From assembly GCF_001998885.1 (NCBI RefSeq), contig NZ_CP019609.1, positions 434,001 through 498,000 on the forward strand: a DNA stretch of 64,000 bases. The letters run 5' to 3'. Shown piece after piece: positions 9,060 to 17,914 of this stretch (position 1 is the first letter of the stretch; each line of letters opens with the position of its first letter). A program made the translations under genes and the position numbers. Under the pieces are notes generated by a model. It saw nothing but the letters and a program-made list of their open reading frames with translations. It made no database searches and was not told where the DNA came from. Origin of the DNA: Vagococcus penaei. GTDB taxonomy: Bacteria; Bacillota; Bacilli; Lactobacillales; Vagococcaceae.

Positions 9060-10512
9060 ACTTAACTGATTTTTTCACTTCATTGATTGTATTCATTTTA
9101 TGTTCCCAACACTTAGGAGACAAATCAACTGGGTATTTTTGTGGGTTTAAATTCCGCTTGTATTCTTCCCATAATGATTCTTGGTTAGCGGTTGCCCGTT
9201 GTTTAATTTCTTCGATATTTGGTAGTTTGTAAATTCGCTCTCCATTCACATAAATATCTTGTAAAATCGGACGAGCTTCAAAATTAGTCACTGTTTTGTT
9301 TATAAATGTATGGATCGGGTGGAACATGTACAGCTCTTCTTGCTCACGAGGGTCTTCTTCCCATAGAGTAATATAATCTCCTTCAGACTTACCATCATCT
9401 TTACCAGTAATACGCCAGACTTGTTTTTTTCCTGGTGTTGAAACTTTTTCAGCATTATTCGATAATTTAATCGTATCGACCATTTTACCTCTTTTATTTT
9501 CAATTGACACTAATTTATAAACGGCACCAAGAGCTGGTTGATCATAGGCTGTGATTAACTTCGTCCCCACACCCCAAACATCAATTTTAGCGCGTTGCAT
9601 CTTTAAGTTTAAAATCGTTGACTCATCTAAGTCATTTGAAGCATAGATTTTGGCTTCAGTGTAACCAGCTTCATCTAATTGTTCGCGTACACGTTTTGAA
9701 ATATAGGCCATATCACCACTATCAATACGTACACCTAAAAAGTTAATCTTATCGCCCATCTCATTTGCTACGCGAATCGCATTAGGAACACCTGACTTCA
9801 AAGTATCATAAGTATCGACTAAAAAGACACAATTTTTATGAGTTTGAGCATATGCCTTGAATCCTTCGTAGTCATCACGATATGCTTGGATTAAACTATG
9901 TGCATGTGTCCCTGAGATTGGAATGTTAAATAGCTTACCTGCTCGAACGTTACTAGTAGCATCAAAGCCACCAATATAAGCCGCTCTGGTACCCCAAATT
10001 GCAGCATCCATCTCTTGTGCTCGGCGCGTGCCAAACTCCATTAAAGCGTCATTCTCACATACTGCACGAATTCTTGCAGCTTTAGTCGCAATTAAAGTTT
10101 GGTAATTAATAATATTTAAAATAGCTGTTTCAACTAACTGACATTGTGCTAAGGGCCCTTCCACTTGTAAAATAGGTTCATTATTGAAAACCATTTCGCC
10201 TTCTAGCGCTGAGCGAACAGTACATCGGAATTTAAGCTCTTTTAAATAGGTTAAAAATTCTTCAGGATAATCTGTGACACTACGTAGATAGTCGATATCA
10301 CTCTCACTAAATTTTAAATTATCTAAATAATGTATCACACGTTCTAATCCGGCATAAATGACGTAACCGTGTTTAAATGGCATCTGTCTAAAATAACATT
10401 CGAACACTGCATTTATGTTATCATTACCTAACTCCCAATAAGTTTTCATCATATTTAATTGGTAAAAGTCCGTGTGTAAAGCAAGACTGTCATCGCTGTA
10501 ATTTTGAGTCAT
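9058..10512 (-). CDS. pncB: Nicotinate phosphoribosyltransferase
   Basis: PncB joins nicotinate and PRPP to make nicotinate mononucleotide in NAD salvage. The long Firmicutes form is seen, with TDFYQLNM at the N-terminus, the EFGTRRAQ block near residue 165, GTHAHS, and the RIDSGDM phosphate site. The frame opens at TTG (10524), but GGAG is correctly spaced from the ATG at 10512 (MTQNYSDD), giving 484 residues. It is divergent from the DUF92 gene across 120 bases. Confidence 0.94.
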   Translation of the reverse strand: MTQNYSDDSLALHTDFYQLNMMKTYWELGNDNINAVFECYFRQMPFKHGYVIYAGLERVIHYLDNLKFSESDIDYLRSVTDYPEEFLTYLKELKFRCTVRSALEGEMVFNNEPILQVEGPLAQCQLVETAILNIINYQTLIATKAARIRAVCENDALMEFGTRRAQEMDAAIWGTRAAYIGGFDATSNVRAGKLFNIPISGTHAHSLIQAYRDDYEGFKAYAQTHKNCVFLVDTYDTLKSGVPNAIRVANEMGDKINFLGVRIDSGDMAYISKRVREQLDEAGYTEAKIYASNDLDESTILNLKMQRAKIDVWGVGTKLITAYDQPALGAVYKLVSIENKRGKMVDTIKLSNNAEKVSTPGKKQVWRITGKDDGKSEGDYITLWEEDPREQEELYMFHPIHTFINKTVTNFEARPILQDIYVNGERIYKLPNIEEIKQRATANQESLWEEYKRNLNPQKYPVDLSPKCWEHKMNTINEVKKSVK

Positions 10513-10632
10513 ATCTTTCTCCAACCTTTATTATTTATATACGTTCCATTTTACGTGTCTTTTTAAACTTTCTCAACCTTTTTCGCTTTTTTTACAAGTA
10601 TCTGTCCCTAATCTTTTAAAGGAGGTTATTTT

Positions 10633-11442
10633 ATGTTACTCTATTTCATAATTGGTCTATGTGGTAGTAGTTTTATTAGTTTTATAGGTTATAAGCTAAA
10701 TGCTTTAACCACAACAGGTGCATTAGCAACCATTTTCACTGGAACTATGGTCGCAACTTTTGGTACTATTACAACATGGGGAATTATTATTTTATTTTTT
10801 GGTGGTTCTTTAGCTATCAAATTATTAAAAAAAATATTAAGAGCTACAATACAACCCGACACTATTACAGAAAAAAGTGGTGCACGCGACGCTTCACAAG
10901 TTTTCGCTAATAGTCTTGTGGCAATTATTAGTTTAATTTTTGCGACTATTTTTAAAGATATTAATTTTTTCGTCATTTATACAGCAATTTTAGCTGGATC
11001 AACGGCCGATACCTTAGGTTCAGAAATTGGCGCTTGGTTCAAAGGGAAGACGTATAATCTCCTTACATTTGAGCCATTAACACCTGGCGTTTCAGGTGGT
11101 GTTAGTGTAATTGGGAGTTTGGCATCAATGGTTGGGAGTGCCTTGATAGCTTGTGCCTTCGGAATATTGCAATGGTTATTTCAGGATCCTGTTAGTTGGA
11201 GTGACTTACTCATTATTTTCCTATCTGGGTGCTTTACGTCACTCATCGACAGTCTACTAGGTGCAAGTGTTCAAGCACTCTATCTTGACTCAAAAACCAA
11301 TCAACCGACTGAAAAACGTGATAATCACTACAAACAACCCAATAAATTAATTAAAGGGTGGCCTTGGATGACTAATGATACGGTCAATTTTTTAAGTACT
11401 GTTTTGACTTTCTTCTTAGCTTATTTACTACTAACTATTTAA
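10633..11442 (+). CDS. DUF92 family integral membrane protein
   Basis: This is a 269-residue polytopic membrane protein of the TIGR00297/DUF92 family (plant VTE6-like). Five to seven hydrophobic segments are visible, with the family signatures KSGARDASQVFANS near residue 80, GSTADTLGSEIGAW near 120, and GVSGGVSVIGS. The plant member is a phytyl-phosphate kinase; the bacterial substrate is not known, perhaps a prenyl phosphate. AAAGGAGG lies eight bases before the start. Monocistronic. Confidence 0.8.
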   Translation: MLLYFIIGLCGSSFISFIGYKLNALTTTGALATIFTGTMVATFGTITTWGIIILFFGGSLAIKLLKKILRATIQPDTITEKSGARDASQVFANSLVAIISLIFATIFKDINFFVIYTAILAGSTADTLGSEIGAWFKGKTYNLLTFEPLTPGVSGGVSVIGSLASMVGSALIACAFGILQWLFQDPVSWSDLLIIFLSGCFTSLIDSLLGASVQALYLDSKTNQPTEKRDNHYKQPNKLIKGWPWMTNDTVNFLSTVLTFFLAYLLLTI

Positions 11443-11454
11443 AATTAATTAAAA

Positions 11455-11501
11455 AAAGACTCACAAAAGTTAAGCCAACGCGCCAACCTTTGTGGGTCTT
11501 T
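11455..11501. terminator. Bidirectional terminator between the DUF92 gene and dhaL
   Basis: A 13-bp stem (11455-11467 with 11489-11501, one T-G wobble) has A/T runs on both sides. It lies between convergent genes. Confidence 0.85.
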
Positions 11502-11541
11502 ATAATTAGTAACTCTATTTGTCACTCTAAAATTAAATGAC

Positions 11542-12156
11542 TCAGCGTGTTATTGATTCATCTAAGATAACTTTTAAACAATCAAATAATATCGCACTTG
11601 ATGCTGCTCCTGGGTCAATATGACCAATTGCTCGTTCACCTAGGTAAGAAGCCCGGCCTTTTTTAGCGACTAAATCTTTGGTATGATTTTTGGCTGCCAG
11701 GATGGTTTCTGTGGTTAAACGTCCTTGCAATAATTCATTCACAACCGGTTCCCACACATCAACCATTGTTTTATCATCAAATTCAGCCTTACCGCGAGCC
11801 TTGATACCTTCTAAACCAGCTTGAACTACTTGGCCTAACTCTTCAACAGAAGTCATTGTTGTCAACCCTTGACTAGCTTTTGCCATCGCCATAAAAGCTG
11901 AGCCATACAATGGTCCAGAAGCTCCACCAACTTTCGAAATTAACGCCATTGAGAGAACTTTAAATGTCTCACTGATTGTTGTTGGATGATTCTTTACTAA
12001 AGCTTCTTGGTATGCGGCCACACCTCGCGCCATATTATTTCCATGATCACCATCGCCAATCGATGAATCTAAATCACTGAGATAAGTTTTATTTGCTTCA
12101 ATTTCAGCAGAAAAATTATTGAGCCATTTTTGGCTATCTGTTACCGTAAACTCCAA
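11542..12156 (-). CDS. dhaL: Dihydroxyacetone kinase ADP-binding subunit DhaL
   Basis: DhaL carries a tightly bound ADP that is re-phosphorylated by DhaM and passes phosphate to dihydroxyacetone on DhaK. The 204-residue protein shows the Mg/ADP site DSSIGDGDHGNNM near residue 30 and the GGASGPLYG loop near 80, and ends with the typical HIDPGAASS helix. It is the last gene of gldA-dhaM-dhaK-dhaL, 20 bases after dhaK. Confidence 0.93.
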   Translation of the reverse strand: MEFTVTDSQKWLNNFSAEIEANKTYLSDLDSSIGDGDHGNNMARGVAAYQEALVKNHPTTISETFKVLSMALISKVGGASGPLYGSAFMAMAKASQGLTTMTSVEELGQVVQAGLEGIKARGKAEFDDKTMVDVWEPVVNELLQGRLTTETILAAKNHTKDLVAKKGRASYLGERAIGHIDPGAASSAILFDCLKVILDESITR

Positions 12157-12176
12157 TTGTCGTCATCCCTTCTTAT

Positions 12177-13160
12177 TTACCATGAAATCGTATTTACTTG
12201 ACTATCTAAGGCATCTAACCAGTCAGTCTCTGACAAGTTAATAATAGTCAGTGATAGCCCTTGCATATCAAGGGAAGTCATATAATTACCTACCTTATGA
12301 AAGACAACATCAACCCCGCGCTCAGATAATAAACGTAAACAATCATTCATATAAACAAACTGTTCCATTAAAGGTGTACCACCCATACCATTCACCAATA
12401 CACCAATACGTGTTGGCACTGTTTCATAATCAGCTAAAATTTTATCTAGCATATTCTGAGCCAGAATTCGTGATGGTTGGATTTTTTCACGGTGATACCC
12501 TGGTTCACCATGAATTCCTACCCCATATTCAATGTCATCATCTGCTAAGTCAAAACCTGGCTTTCCTACTTCTGGTACAGTCGCTGCTTTTAAGGCAATA
12601 CCAATTGTTTTAATTTCTTTTACTACTTGCTCACCAATAGTTTTTAGTTCTGATAGGGATGTCCCTTGGCGTGCTAAATGTCCTAAAATTTTATGAACTA
12701 AAATAGTCCCCGCAACACCACGTTTACCAGCTGTATAAGTGCTGTTTTCAACAGCAATGTCATCGTCGACAACGATTATCTCAACAGCGATATCTTCCAT
12801 CTCAGCCATATCTAGAGCCATTTCAAAGTTTAGGCAGTCACCCGTATAATTTTTGACAATTAATAAGACACCTTGCCCTTGATTTGCTTCTTGAATAGCT
12901 AGTAGAATTTGATCCGGTGTTGGTGACGTGAAAACATCTCCAAGAACAGCTGCACTAAGCATGCCTTCACCAATAAAGCCGGCATGAGCAGGTTCGTGTC
13001 CACTACCACCGCCTGAGACTAGTCCAACTTGTTTCTTTGCTTGATTTTTGGCAATTACTCGCGAGTCAGCTACGCGATGGACAAGTGACGCATAGGATTG
13101 AACGATTCCTTCAAGCATTTCTTCTATAAGCGATGCGGGATGATTCATAATTTTTTTCAT
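12177..13160 (-). CDS. dhaK: Dihydroxyacetone kinase substrate-binding subunit DhaK
   Basis: DhaK binds dihydroxyacetone covalently through a histidine and delivers it for phosphorylation. Visible features are GLVSGGGSGHEPAHAGF near residue 45, the DD-rich centre, and YGVGIHGEPG, which carries the substrate-binding His near residue 215. The frame extends upstream to 13220, but GGTGGAG precedes the ATG at 13160 (MKKIMNHPA), giving 327 residues. That start is one base past the dhaM stop, so translation is coupled. Confidence 0.94.
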   Translation of the reverse strand: MKKIMNHPASLIEEMLEGIVQSYASLVHRVADSRVIAKNQAKKQVGLVSGGGSGHEPAHAGFIGEGMLSAAVLGDVFTSPTPDQILLAIQEANQGQGVLLIVKNYTGDCLNFEMALDMAEMEDIAVEIIVVDDDIAVENSTYTAGKRGVAGTILVHKILGHLARQGTSLSELKTIGEQVVKEIKTIGIALKAATVPEVGKPGFDLADDDIEYGVGIHGEPGYHREKIQPSRILAQNMLDKILADYETVPTRIGVLVNGMGGTPLMEQFVYMNDCLRLLSERGVDVVFHKVGNYMTSLDMQGLSLTIINLSETDWLDALDSQVNTISW

Positions 13161-13161
13161 C

Positions 13162-13560
13162 TTAACTCCACCCTTTTTCTCCAGCATTTTTTGCTTCGTG
13201 AATAATTTGCTCAATATCATCTGTTACTCCTGCTGTAATTGCTGCAGCAAAAGCGCCTTCGACTAAAGGAGCATCAACTAAAATATAACGTGCTCTTTTT
13301 TCTTCATCAATCATGTCTACCACCATTTCGACATTCATCACGGCACTACCTAAGTCCGCAAAAGCAAAAAATATATCAGTAGTATCAAGTGTGTCTAATG
13401 CATCTAAAATCAACGTCGGATCTGAACCCAATTCACCATCTGCCGTTCCGCCAAGAGACAAGACTTCGACTTGATCCGTCTGACTCATTTGGTCAATCAT
13501 TTCTTTAAGACCATCTGTGATTTTTTTGCTATGTGAGACTAAACCTATTATTTTACGCAT
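13162..13560 (-). CDS. dhaM: PTS-dependent dihydroxyacetone kinase phosphotransferase subunit DhaM
   Basis: This is a mannose-family EIIA-like domain that passes phosphate from HPr to ADP on DhaL. The protein is the short single-domain form, without fused HPr or EI domains. The phosphorylatable His is in GLVSHSKK (His10) when translation starts at MRKIIG (13560). An alternative ATG at 13572 has AAGGA directly abutting it and is less likely. It sits between gldA and dhaK. Confidence 0.88.
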   Translation of the reverse strand: MRKIIGLVSHSKKITDGLKEMIDQMSQTDQVEVLSLGGTADGELGSDPTLILDALDTLDTTDIFFAFADLGSAVMNVEMVVDMIDEEKRARYILVDAPLVEGAFAAAITAGVTDDIEQIIHEAKNAGEKGWS

Positions 13561-13602
13561 ATTATGTATCATTCCTTATACATTAGAATTTTAGTAACTT
13601 AA

Positions 13603-14745
13603 TTATGATAGTCCATTACGATTTTTGTAGTCATGACCTAATTTATCAGCCACAATAATAGCATTTGCTACTTCTTCTTCCACAATTGGGAATGGCATTG
13701 AGTGAATTGATTCTTCAGGAATACACGCAATTTTGGCTACTGCTAATGCTTCTTCATAGGTAATAGATTCAACACCTAAATCTGCTAAAGTCATTGGTAA
13801 TCCAATGGAAGCGCAGAAAGCTAAAACAGCGTCTAACTCATTTTTATCTGCATCTTCTAATACTAATTGAGCGATTGTGGCAAATGCTACTTTTTCACCA
13901 TGTAAGGCGCCATGTGCACCATGTAAAACTGTCATACCATTATGAATTGCATGTGCAGCCGCTAAACCACCACTTTCAAAACCTAAGCCTGACAATAAAA
14001 TATTTGTTTCAATAATTTTATTAAACGCCTCAGTGACAAGACCAGCATCACAGGCAATTTTTGCTTGAAGGCCATCTTCTTGTAGATATTTCCAACATAA
14101 ATGTGCCATTTCAAGTGCAGCATATGTACCACTTGCATTAGGTGTTAAACCTTCGCGTGATCCCATTGGTAAACTAGCATTAACACGTGAATATGAATTA
14201 TGTGTTGCTCTTGCTTCAAAATAAGTTGATAGCGCATCACCCATACCAGCCACTAAGAAACGTGTTGGTGCTTTAGCCACAACTTTAGTATCAACTAAGA
14301 CAACACTTGGACTTTGTTTAAAATAAGCATAATCATCAAACGATCCATCTGCATGATATAAAACAGCTGAGTGAGATGTTGGTGCATCTTGAGCAGCAAT
14401 TGTTGGTACGACAATTAAGTTTTCACCCTCAGCAACGACTTTAGATGCATCAATTGCCTTACCTCCACCTAAACCAATCACACAATCTGTTTTTTCTTTT
14501 TTAGCTACTTCTTGTAATCGTTTGGTCTCTTCACGTGTTACTTCACCACCGAAACCGCCTTCAACAAAGCGAATACTAAATTTTTTAGCTGTTGCTTCTA
14601 ACTGTGGGCGCACACGCTCAACATCACTTGGGTGTCCAATTAATAAAGCGGATTCACCAAACGTTGAAACAAAATAACCTAGATTTAGTAATTCATCTTC
14701 CCCTTGAACATATTTAGTTGGTAAAATTAGTGCTTTTCTCATCAT
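13603..14745 (-). CDS. gldA: Glycerol dehydrogenase
   Basis: GldA is an NAD-dependent, zinc-containing enzyme of the iron-ADH superfamily that oxidises glycerol to dihydroxyacetone, the substrate of the DhaKLM genes behind it. In its 380 residues I see the NAD loop GLGGGKAIDASK near residue 95 and the metal ligands in GMGDALSTYFEAR, AAHAIHNGMT and HGALHGEKVAF. AGGGAG precedes tandem ATGs (14745 and 14742); either may be used. It is the first gene of the operon and divergent from the PocR regulator. Confidence 0.95.
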   Translation of the reverse strand: MMRKALILPTKYVQGEDELLNLGYFVSTFGESALLIGHPSDVERVRPQLEATAKKFSIRFVEGGFGGEVTREETKRLQEVAKKEKTDCVIGLGGGKAIDASKVVAEGENLIVVPTIAAQDAPTSHSAVLYHADGSFDDYAYFKQSPSVVLVDTKVVAKAPTRFLVAGMGDALSTYFEARATHNSYSRVNASLPMGSREGLTPNASGTYAALEMAHLCWKYLQEDGLQAKIACDAGLVTEAFNKIIETNILLSGLGFESGGLAAAHAIHNGMTVLHGAHGALHGEKVAFATIAQLVLEDADKNELDAVLAFCASIGLPMTLADLGVESITYEEALAVAKIACIPEESIHSMPFPIVEEEVANAIIVADKLGHDYKNRNGLS

Positions 14746-14769
14746 TTATCTCCCTTTCTTGTTGACATC

Positions 14770-14789
14770 TTTATAATAAAACGTTTTCA
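14770..14789 (-). promoter_or_regulatory. cre-like site and -10 of gldA
   Basis: On the minus strand TGAAAACGTTTTAT (14776-14789) matches the CcpA cre pattern except at its 3' end. It lies inside the spacer of a weak promoter, TTAATT then 16 bp then TATAAA (14770-14775). CcpA repression of glycerol use would fit but is an inference. Confidence 0.5.
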
Positions 14790-14804
14790 CTAATTAATCA
14801 TTGG

Positions 14805-14835
14805 ATTCTATTGTCACTTTCTTATACAATAGAAT
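14805..14835. repeat. 10-11-10 inverted repeat in the gldA/PocR divergent promoter
   Basis: ATTCTATTGT (14805-14814) and its perfect reverse complement ACAATAGAAT (14826-14835) are separated by 11 bases, so the half-sites are 21 bp apart, two helical turns. It is the best operator candidate for the adjacent PocR/AraC regulator. Confidence 0.7.
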
Positions 14836-14909
14836 TGACTTATATTGCTAAATAGCATTAATTTGCTTTTTGTGAAATAAATATCAAAAAGAGGGTAAGG
14901 TGAAAATTA

Positions 14910-15944
14910 ATGGGAATGACTTTTGAACTAAAAAAGGTGTTAGATTTAGAAAAGTGGGAAAAAGTTCAAGAATCAATTGCGATTGCTACTCAATTAGCCA
15001 TTATTTTAGTAGATTACAAGGGGAAACCAGTCACACAGCATAGTCAAGTTCAACCTTTTTGTCAATTAGCTAGGCAAACACCAGAACTAGCAAAATTCTG
15101 TGAAAAATGTGATGCTCGAGGTGGCTTAGAAGCCGTACGAACTGGGCAACCTTTTATTTATCGTTGTCATTTTGACATTATTGATATGGCCATACCAATC
15201 ATTTTAAACGGGGATTACGTTGGTGCCATTATGGCAGGTGAGATTCACTTAGAAGATGGACATGAACAGTTAGAACAAGTCTTAACACTTCCTGATAATA
15301 AAGTGCTACAAGATTTTAAACTAGCGCATCAAGATCTTTATCAACTTTACCCAAAATTATCATTGGATGATTTAAAAAAGAGTGCTAATATGCTCGAAAG
15401 AATCAGCGAATACATCGTATCAGAAGCTATAAAAAAAGACTATTTAGTTAACGCTTATAAGCATAGCCTTCATCTAAGTTCAACTAATGATATTAGCGAT
15501 ATGGACTCATTGCATACTGAGTCACTAGAATTTTTAAAGAAAGATATCGATGCAACACTACTAGATCAAAAATTAAAAACACAACGAGATAGCATCAAAG
15601 TCAGTAATCAGCAATTGCAACCAGCAATTGATTATCTCTATGTGAATAAATCAAAACTGGTCAGTTTAAATGATTTAGCGACTATCACACATCTCAGTCC
15701 TAGCTATCTAAGTCGTTTACTAAAAGAAGAACTAGGTGAATCTTTTCAAGTTGCTTATATTAAATTAAAACTTAGTTGGGCAAAAGAACTACTCGAAACA
15801 ACGTCTCTTCCAGTCCAATCAATTAGCGATAGTTTAGGGTATATTGACACCAGTTATTTTGTTCGCTTATTCAAAAAACACTTAGGCGTGACACCATTAG
15901 CCTATCGTAAGCTACACAAAAAAAGCCTAACTACACGAATGTAG
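14910..15944 (+). CDS. AraC family regulator with PocR sensory domain
   Basis: The N-terminal part (about residues 8-160) is a PocR ligand domain with the family cysteines in PFCQLARQTPELAKFCEKC and an IIDMAIPIILNGDYVGAIMAG core. The C-terminal 100 residues are an AraC double helix-turn-helix (LNDLATITHLSPSYLSRLLKE and IDTSYFVRLFKKHLGVTPLAY). PocR domains sense small diols and hydrocarbons. Divergence from gldA-dhaMKL suggests it activates glycerol use. The stop codon lies inside the terminator hairpin shared with rplL. Confidence 0.88.
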   Translation: MGMTFELKKVLDLEKWEKVQESIAIATQLAIILVDYKGKPVTQHSQVQPFCQLARQTPELAKFCEKCDARGGLEAVRTGQPFIYRCHFDIIDMAIPIILNGDYVGAIMAGEIHLEDGHEQLEQVLTLPDNKVLQDFKLAHQDLYQLYPKLSLDDLKKSANMLERISEYIVSEAIKKDYLVNAYKHSLHLSSTNDISDMDSLHTESLEFLKKDIDATLLDQKLKTQRDSIKVSNQQLQPAIDYLYVNKSKLVSLNDLATITHLSPSYLSRLLKEELGESFQVAYIKLKLSWAKELLETTSLPVQSISDSLGYIDTSYFVRLFKKHLGVTPLAYRKLHKKSLTTRM

Positions 15945-15952
15945 TTAGGCTT
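15917..15952. terminator. Terminator of rplJ-rplL overlapping the PocR regulator stop codon
   Basis: A perfect 12-bp stem (15923-15934 with 15941-15952) has a six-base loop. On the minus strand it is followed by seven T residues, so it ends the rplJ-rplL transcript. The TAG stop of the convergent regulator (15942-15944) is inside the stem. Confidence 0.88.
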
Positions 15953-15969
15953 ATATTCTTTAATAAGAA

Positions 15970-16335
15970 TTATTTTACAGTGATTGAAGCGCCAACTTCT
16001 TCTAAAGAAGCTTTTAATGCTTCAGCTTCGTCTTTAGAAATACCTTCTTTTAATGCCGCAGGAGCGCCATCAACTAAAGCTTTAGCTTCTTTTAATCCTA
16101 AACCAGTTGCTTCACGAACTGCTTTGATTACTTTAACTTTTTGGTCGCCAGCAGCTGTTAATTCAACAGTAAATTCAGTTTGCTCAGCAGCAGCTTCAGC
16201 AGCTCCACCAGCAGCAGCTACAGGAGCAGCAGCAGATACACCAAATTCTTCTTCAATAGCTTTAACTAAGTCATTTAATTCTAAAATAGTTGATTCTTTT
16301 AAATCAGCAATAATTTGTTCAATATTTAATGCCAT
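15970..16335 (-). CDS. rplL: 50S ribosomal protein L7/L12
   Basis: This is the stalk protein that recruits translational GTPases. Its 121 residues comprise an N-terminal dimerisation helix ([31 protein letters not shown]), an Ala-rich hinge around residues 35-52, and the C-terminal domain with [19 protein letters not shown]. Its start follows GGAGGAAACTATA. It follows rplJ by 60 bases in one operon. Confidence 0.98.
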   Translation of the reverse strand: MALNIEQIIADLKESTILELNDLVKAIEEEFGVSAAAPVAAAGGAAEAAAEQTEFTVELTAAGDQKVKVIKAVREATGLGLKEAKALVDGAPAALKEGISKDEAEALKASLEEVGASITVK

Positions 16336-16395
16336 TATAGTTTCCTCCGTAAATAATCTTTAGATTATTGTTTATTTTTTTGTTTTAGGCAGCAA

Positions 16396-16899
16396 TTAAG
16401 CTACTTCTTCTTCTTTTGCTTCTGCAACAGCATTGACAGCGTAAGCCACATTGCGTACAGGTGCTTGTAGTACAGATAGTAACATAGAAAGTAAACCTTC
16501 GCGGTTTGGTAATTTTGCCAAAGCGATAATTTCTTCGATTGAAGAAACGTCTCCTTCGATAACGCCACCTTTGATTTCTAATGCTTCTGCAGTTTTAGCA
16601 AAATCATTCATGATTTTAGCTGGTGCTACAACATCTTCGTTACTGAAAGCTACGGCAGTTGGTCCTACGAAAGATTCGTTTAAACCAGATAAACCAGCTT
16701 GTTCAGCAGCACGACGTAAGATACCATTTTTGATAACTTTCATCTCAACGTTTGCGTCACGCAATTGTTTACGTAATTCTGTTACTTGTTCTACTGTTAA
16801 TCCACGGTAGTCAACGACTACTACAGATGCAGCTTCTTTAAACTTAGCAGCGATTACTTCAACTTCTTGCGCTTTTTTAGCGATTGATGCTTCACTCAT
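16396..16899 (-). CDS. rplJ: 50S ribosomal protein L10
   Basis: L10 anchors L7/L12 dimers on the 50S subunit and normally represses its own operon. The 167-residue protein contains [21 protein letters not shown] and the [13 protein letters not shown] block, with the C-terminal helix that binds L7/L12. CAGGAGG lies seven bases before the start. It is preceded by a 160-base leader. Confidence 0.98.
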   Translation of the reverse strand: MSEASIAKKAQEVEVIAAKFKEAASVVVVDYRGLTVEQVTELRKQLRDANVEMKVIKNGILRRAAEQAGLSGLNESFVGPTAVAFSNEDVVAPAKIMNDFAKTAEALEIKGGVIEGDVSSIEEIIALAKLPNREGLLSMLLSVLQAPVRNVAYAVNAVAEAKEEEVA

Positions 16900-17062
16900 T
16901 ATATTTTCACCTCCTGAATTAATAGATGGTGAGATTTTTCAACAAAAAAAACCCCATGCCACCGTTGACATAGAGGGACTATTGATTTCATTCAATATGG
17001 TCCTCGGTAGGAAATTAAGACTTGCGTCACCTACTGTCTTCGGCTAGTTATTAAGATTAACC
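16900..17062 (-). ncRNA. L10 leader of rplJ-rplL
   Basis: The 160-base untranslated leader between the rplJ promoter and its start is rich in local complementarity, as in ribosomal L10 leaders that bind L10-L12. Near its end a hairpin (CCC..ATG pairing with CAT.GGG, 16952-16977) is followed on the minus strand by eight T residues and could act as an attenuator. Identification rests on position and general form, not on an alignment. Confidence 0.65.
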
Positions 17063-17068
17063 TAGGTA

Positions 17069-17097
17069 ACTATACCATAGCTAGTTACCTAAGTCAA
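17069..17097 (-). promoter_or_regulatory. Promoter of rplJ-rplL
   Basis: On the minus strand TTGACT (17092-17097), a 17-bp spacer and TATAGT (17069-17074) form a near-consensus promoter. A 9-bp inverted repeat (17064-17072 with 17082-17090) is embedded in it. Confidence 0.8.
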
Positions 17098-17115
17098 ACT
17101 ATTTTCAGTTAATTT

Positions 17116-17805
17116 TTAGAAAGAAAATTTATCTACTTTGACACCAGGTCCAAAAGTAGTCGTGATTGTTAAGTTAGTGATATATTGTCCTTTAGTTGCA
17201 GCTGGTTTAGCTTTAAGGATTACATCGTTAATTGTGCGGAAGTTTTCGATTAATTTATCATCTTCAAATGATACTTTACCGATTGGTACATGGATGTTAC
17301 CTTGTTTGTCAACACGGTAAGTTACTTTACCTGCTTTTACATCTTCAACAGCTTTTGTTACATCCATAGTAACAGTTCCAGTTTTCGGGTTTGGCATTAA
17401 GCCTTTAGGTCCTAAAACACGTCCTAATTGACCAACTTGTGCCATCATGTCTGGTGTTGCAACGATAACGTCGAATTCAAACCAGCCACCTTTAATTTTT
17501 TCAACTAAGTCTACATCACCAACGAAATCAGCGCCAGCAGCTTCTGCTTCTTTTGCTTTTTCGCCTTTAGCAAATACTAAAACTTTTTGAGTTTTACCAG
17601 TACCGTTTGGTAGTACAACAGCACCACGAATTTGTTGGTCAGCTTTCTTAGGGTCAACATTTAAGTTGTAAGCAACTTCAACTGTTGCGTCAAATTTTGC
17701 AATGTTTGTATCTTTAGCTAAGGCTACAGCCTCCGCTAATGCGTATTCTTTAGTTGTATCTACTTTTTTTAATGCTTCTTGCATTTTTTTACTCTTTTTA
17801 GCCAT
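17116..17805 (-). CDS. rplA: 50S ribosomal protein L1
   Basis: L1 binds 23S rRNA at the E-site stalk and can bind mRNA. The 229-residue protein begins [13 protein letters not shown] and shows the family signature [28 protein letters not shown] in two overlapping parts around residue 125. The frame extends to 17856, but AAGGAGG precedes the ATG at 17805. It follows rplK with a structured 110-base gap. Confidence 0.97.
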   Translation of the reverse strand: MAKKSKKMQEALKKVDTTKEYALAEAVALAKDTNIAKFDATVEVAYNLNVDPKKADQQIRGAVVLPNGTGKTQKVLVFAKGEKAKEAEAAGADFVGDVDLVEKIKGGWFEFDVIVATPDMMAQVGQLGRVLGPKGLMPNPKTGTVTMDVTKAVEDVKAGKVTYRVDKQGNIHVPIGKVSFEDDKLIENFRTINDVILKAKPAATKGQYITNLTITTTFGPGVKVDKFSF

Positions 17806-17844
17806 GTTTGTGTTTCCTCCTTGATTGTGGTTATAGCGGCTTAA

Positions 17845-17854
17845 CCTCCCACGC
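17845..17854 (-). promoter_or_regulatory. GCGTGGGAGG motif before rplA (possible L1 binding site)
   Basis: On the minus strand GCGTGGGAGG stands about 40 bases before the rplA start. The same ten bases occur in the rplK leader. GGGAGG-type motifs mimic the 23S rRNA target of L1, so autogenous control is likely. Confidence 0.55.
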
Positions 17855-17914
17855 ATTTATATTTTTCAATATAAATCGACTGAGAAGCTACTTCTAGGTT
17901 AGTCGTTAGACTGA

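Noticed and set aside
12251-12613. Plus-strand open frame of 120 codons
   Set aside because: It is antisense to dhaK, low in coding character, and lacks a ribosome site.
15980-16363. Plus-strand open frame of 127 codons antisense to rplL
   Set aside because: It mirrors the Ala/Glu-rich rplL codons, has no ribosome site, and rplL is certain. The same applies to the antisense frames over rplJ, glmM and glnA.
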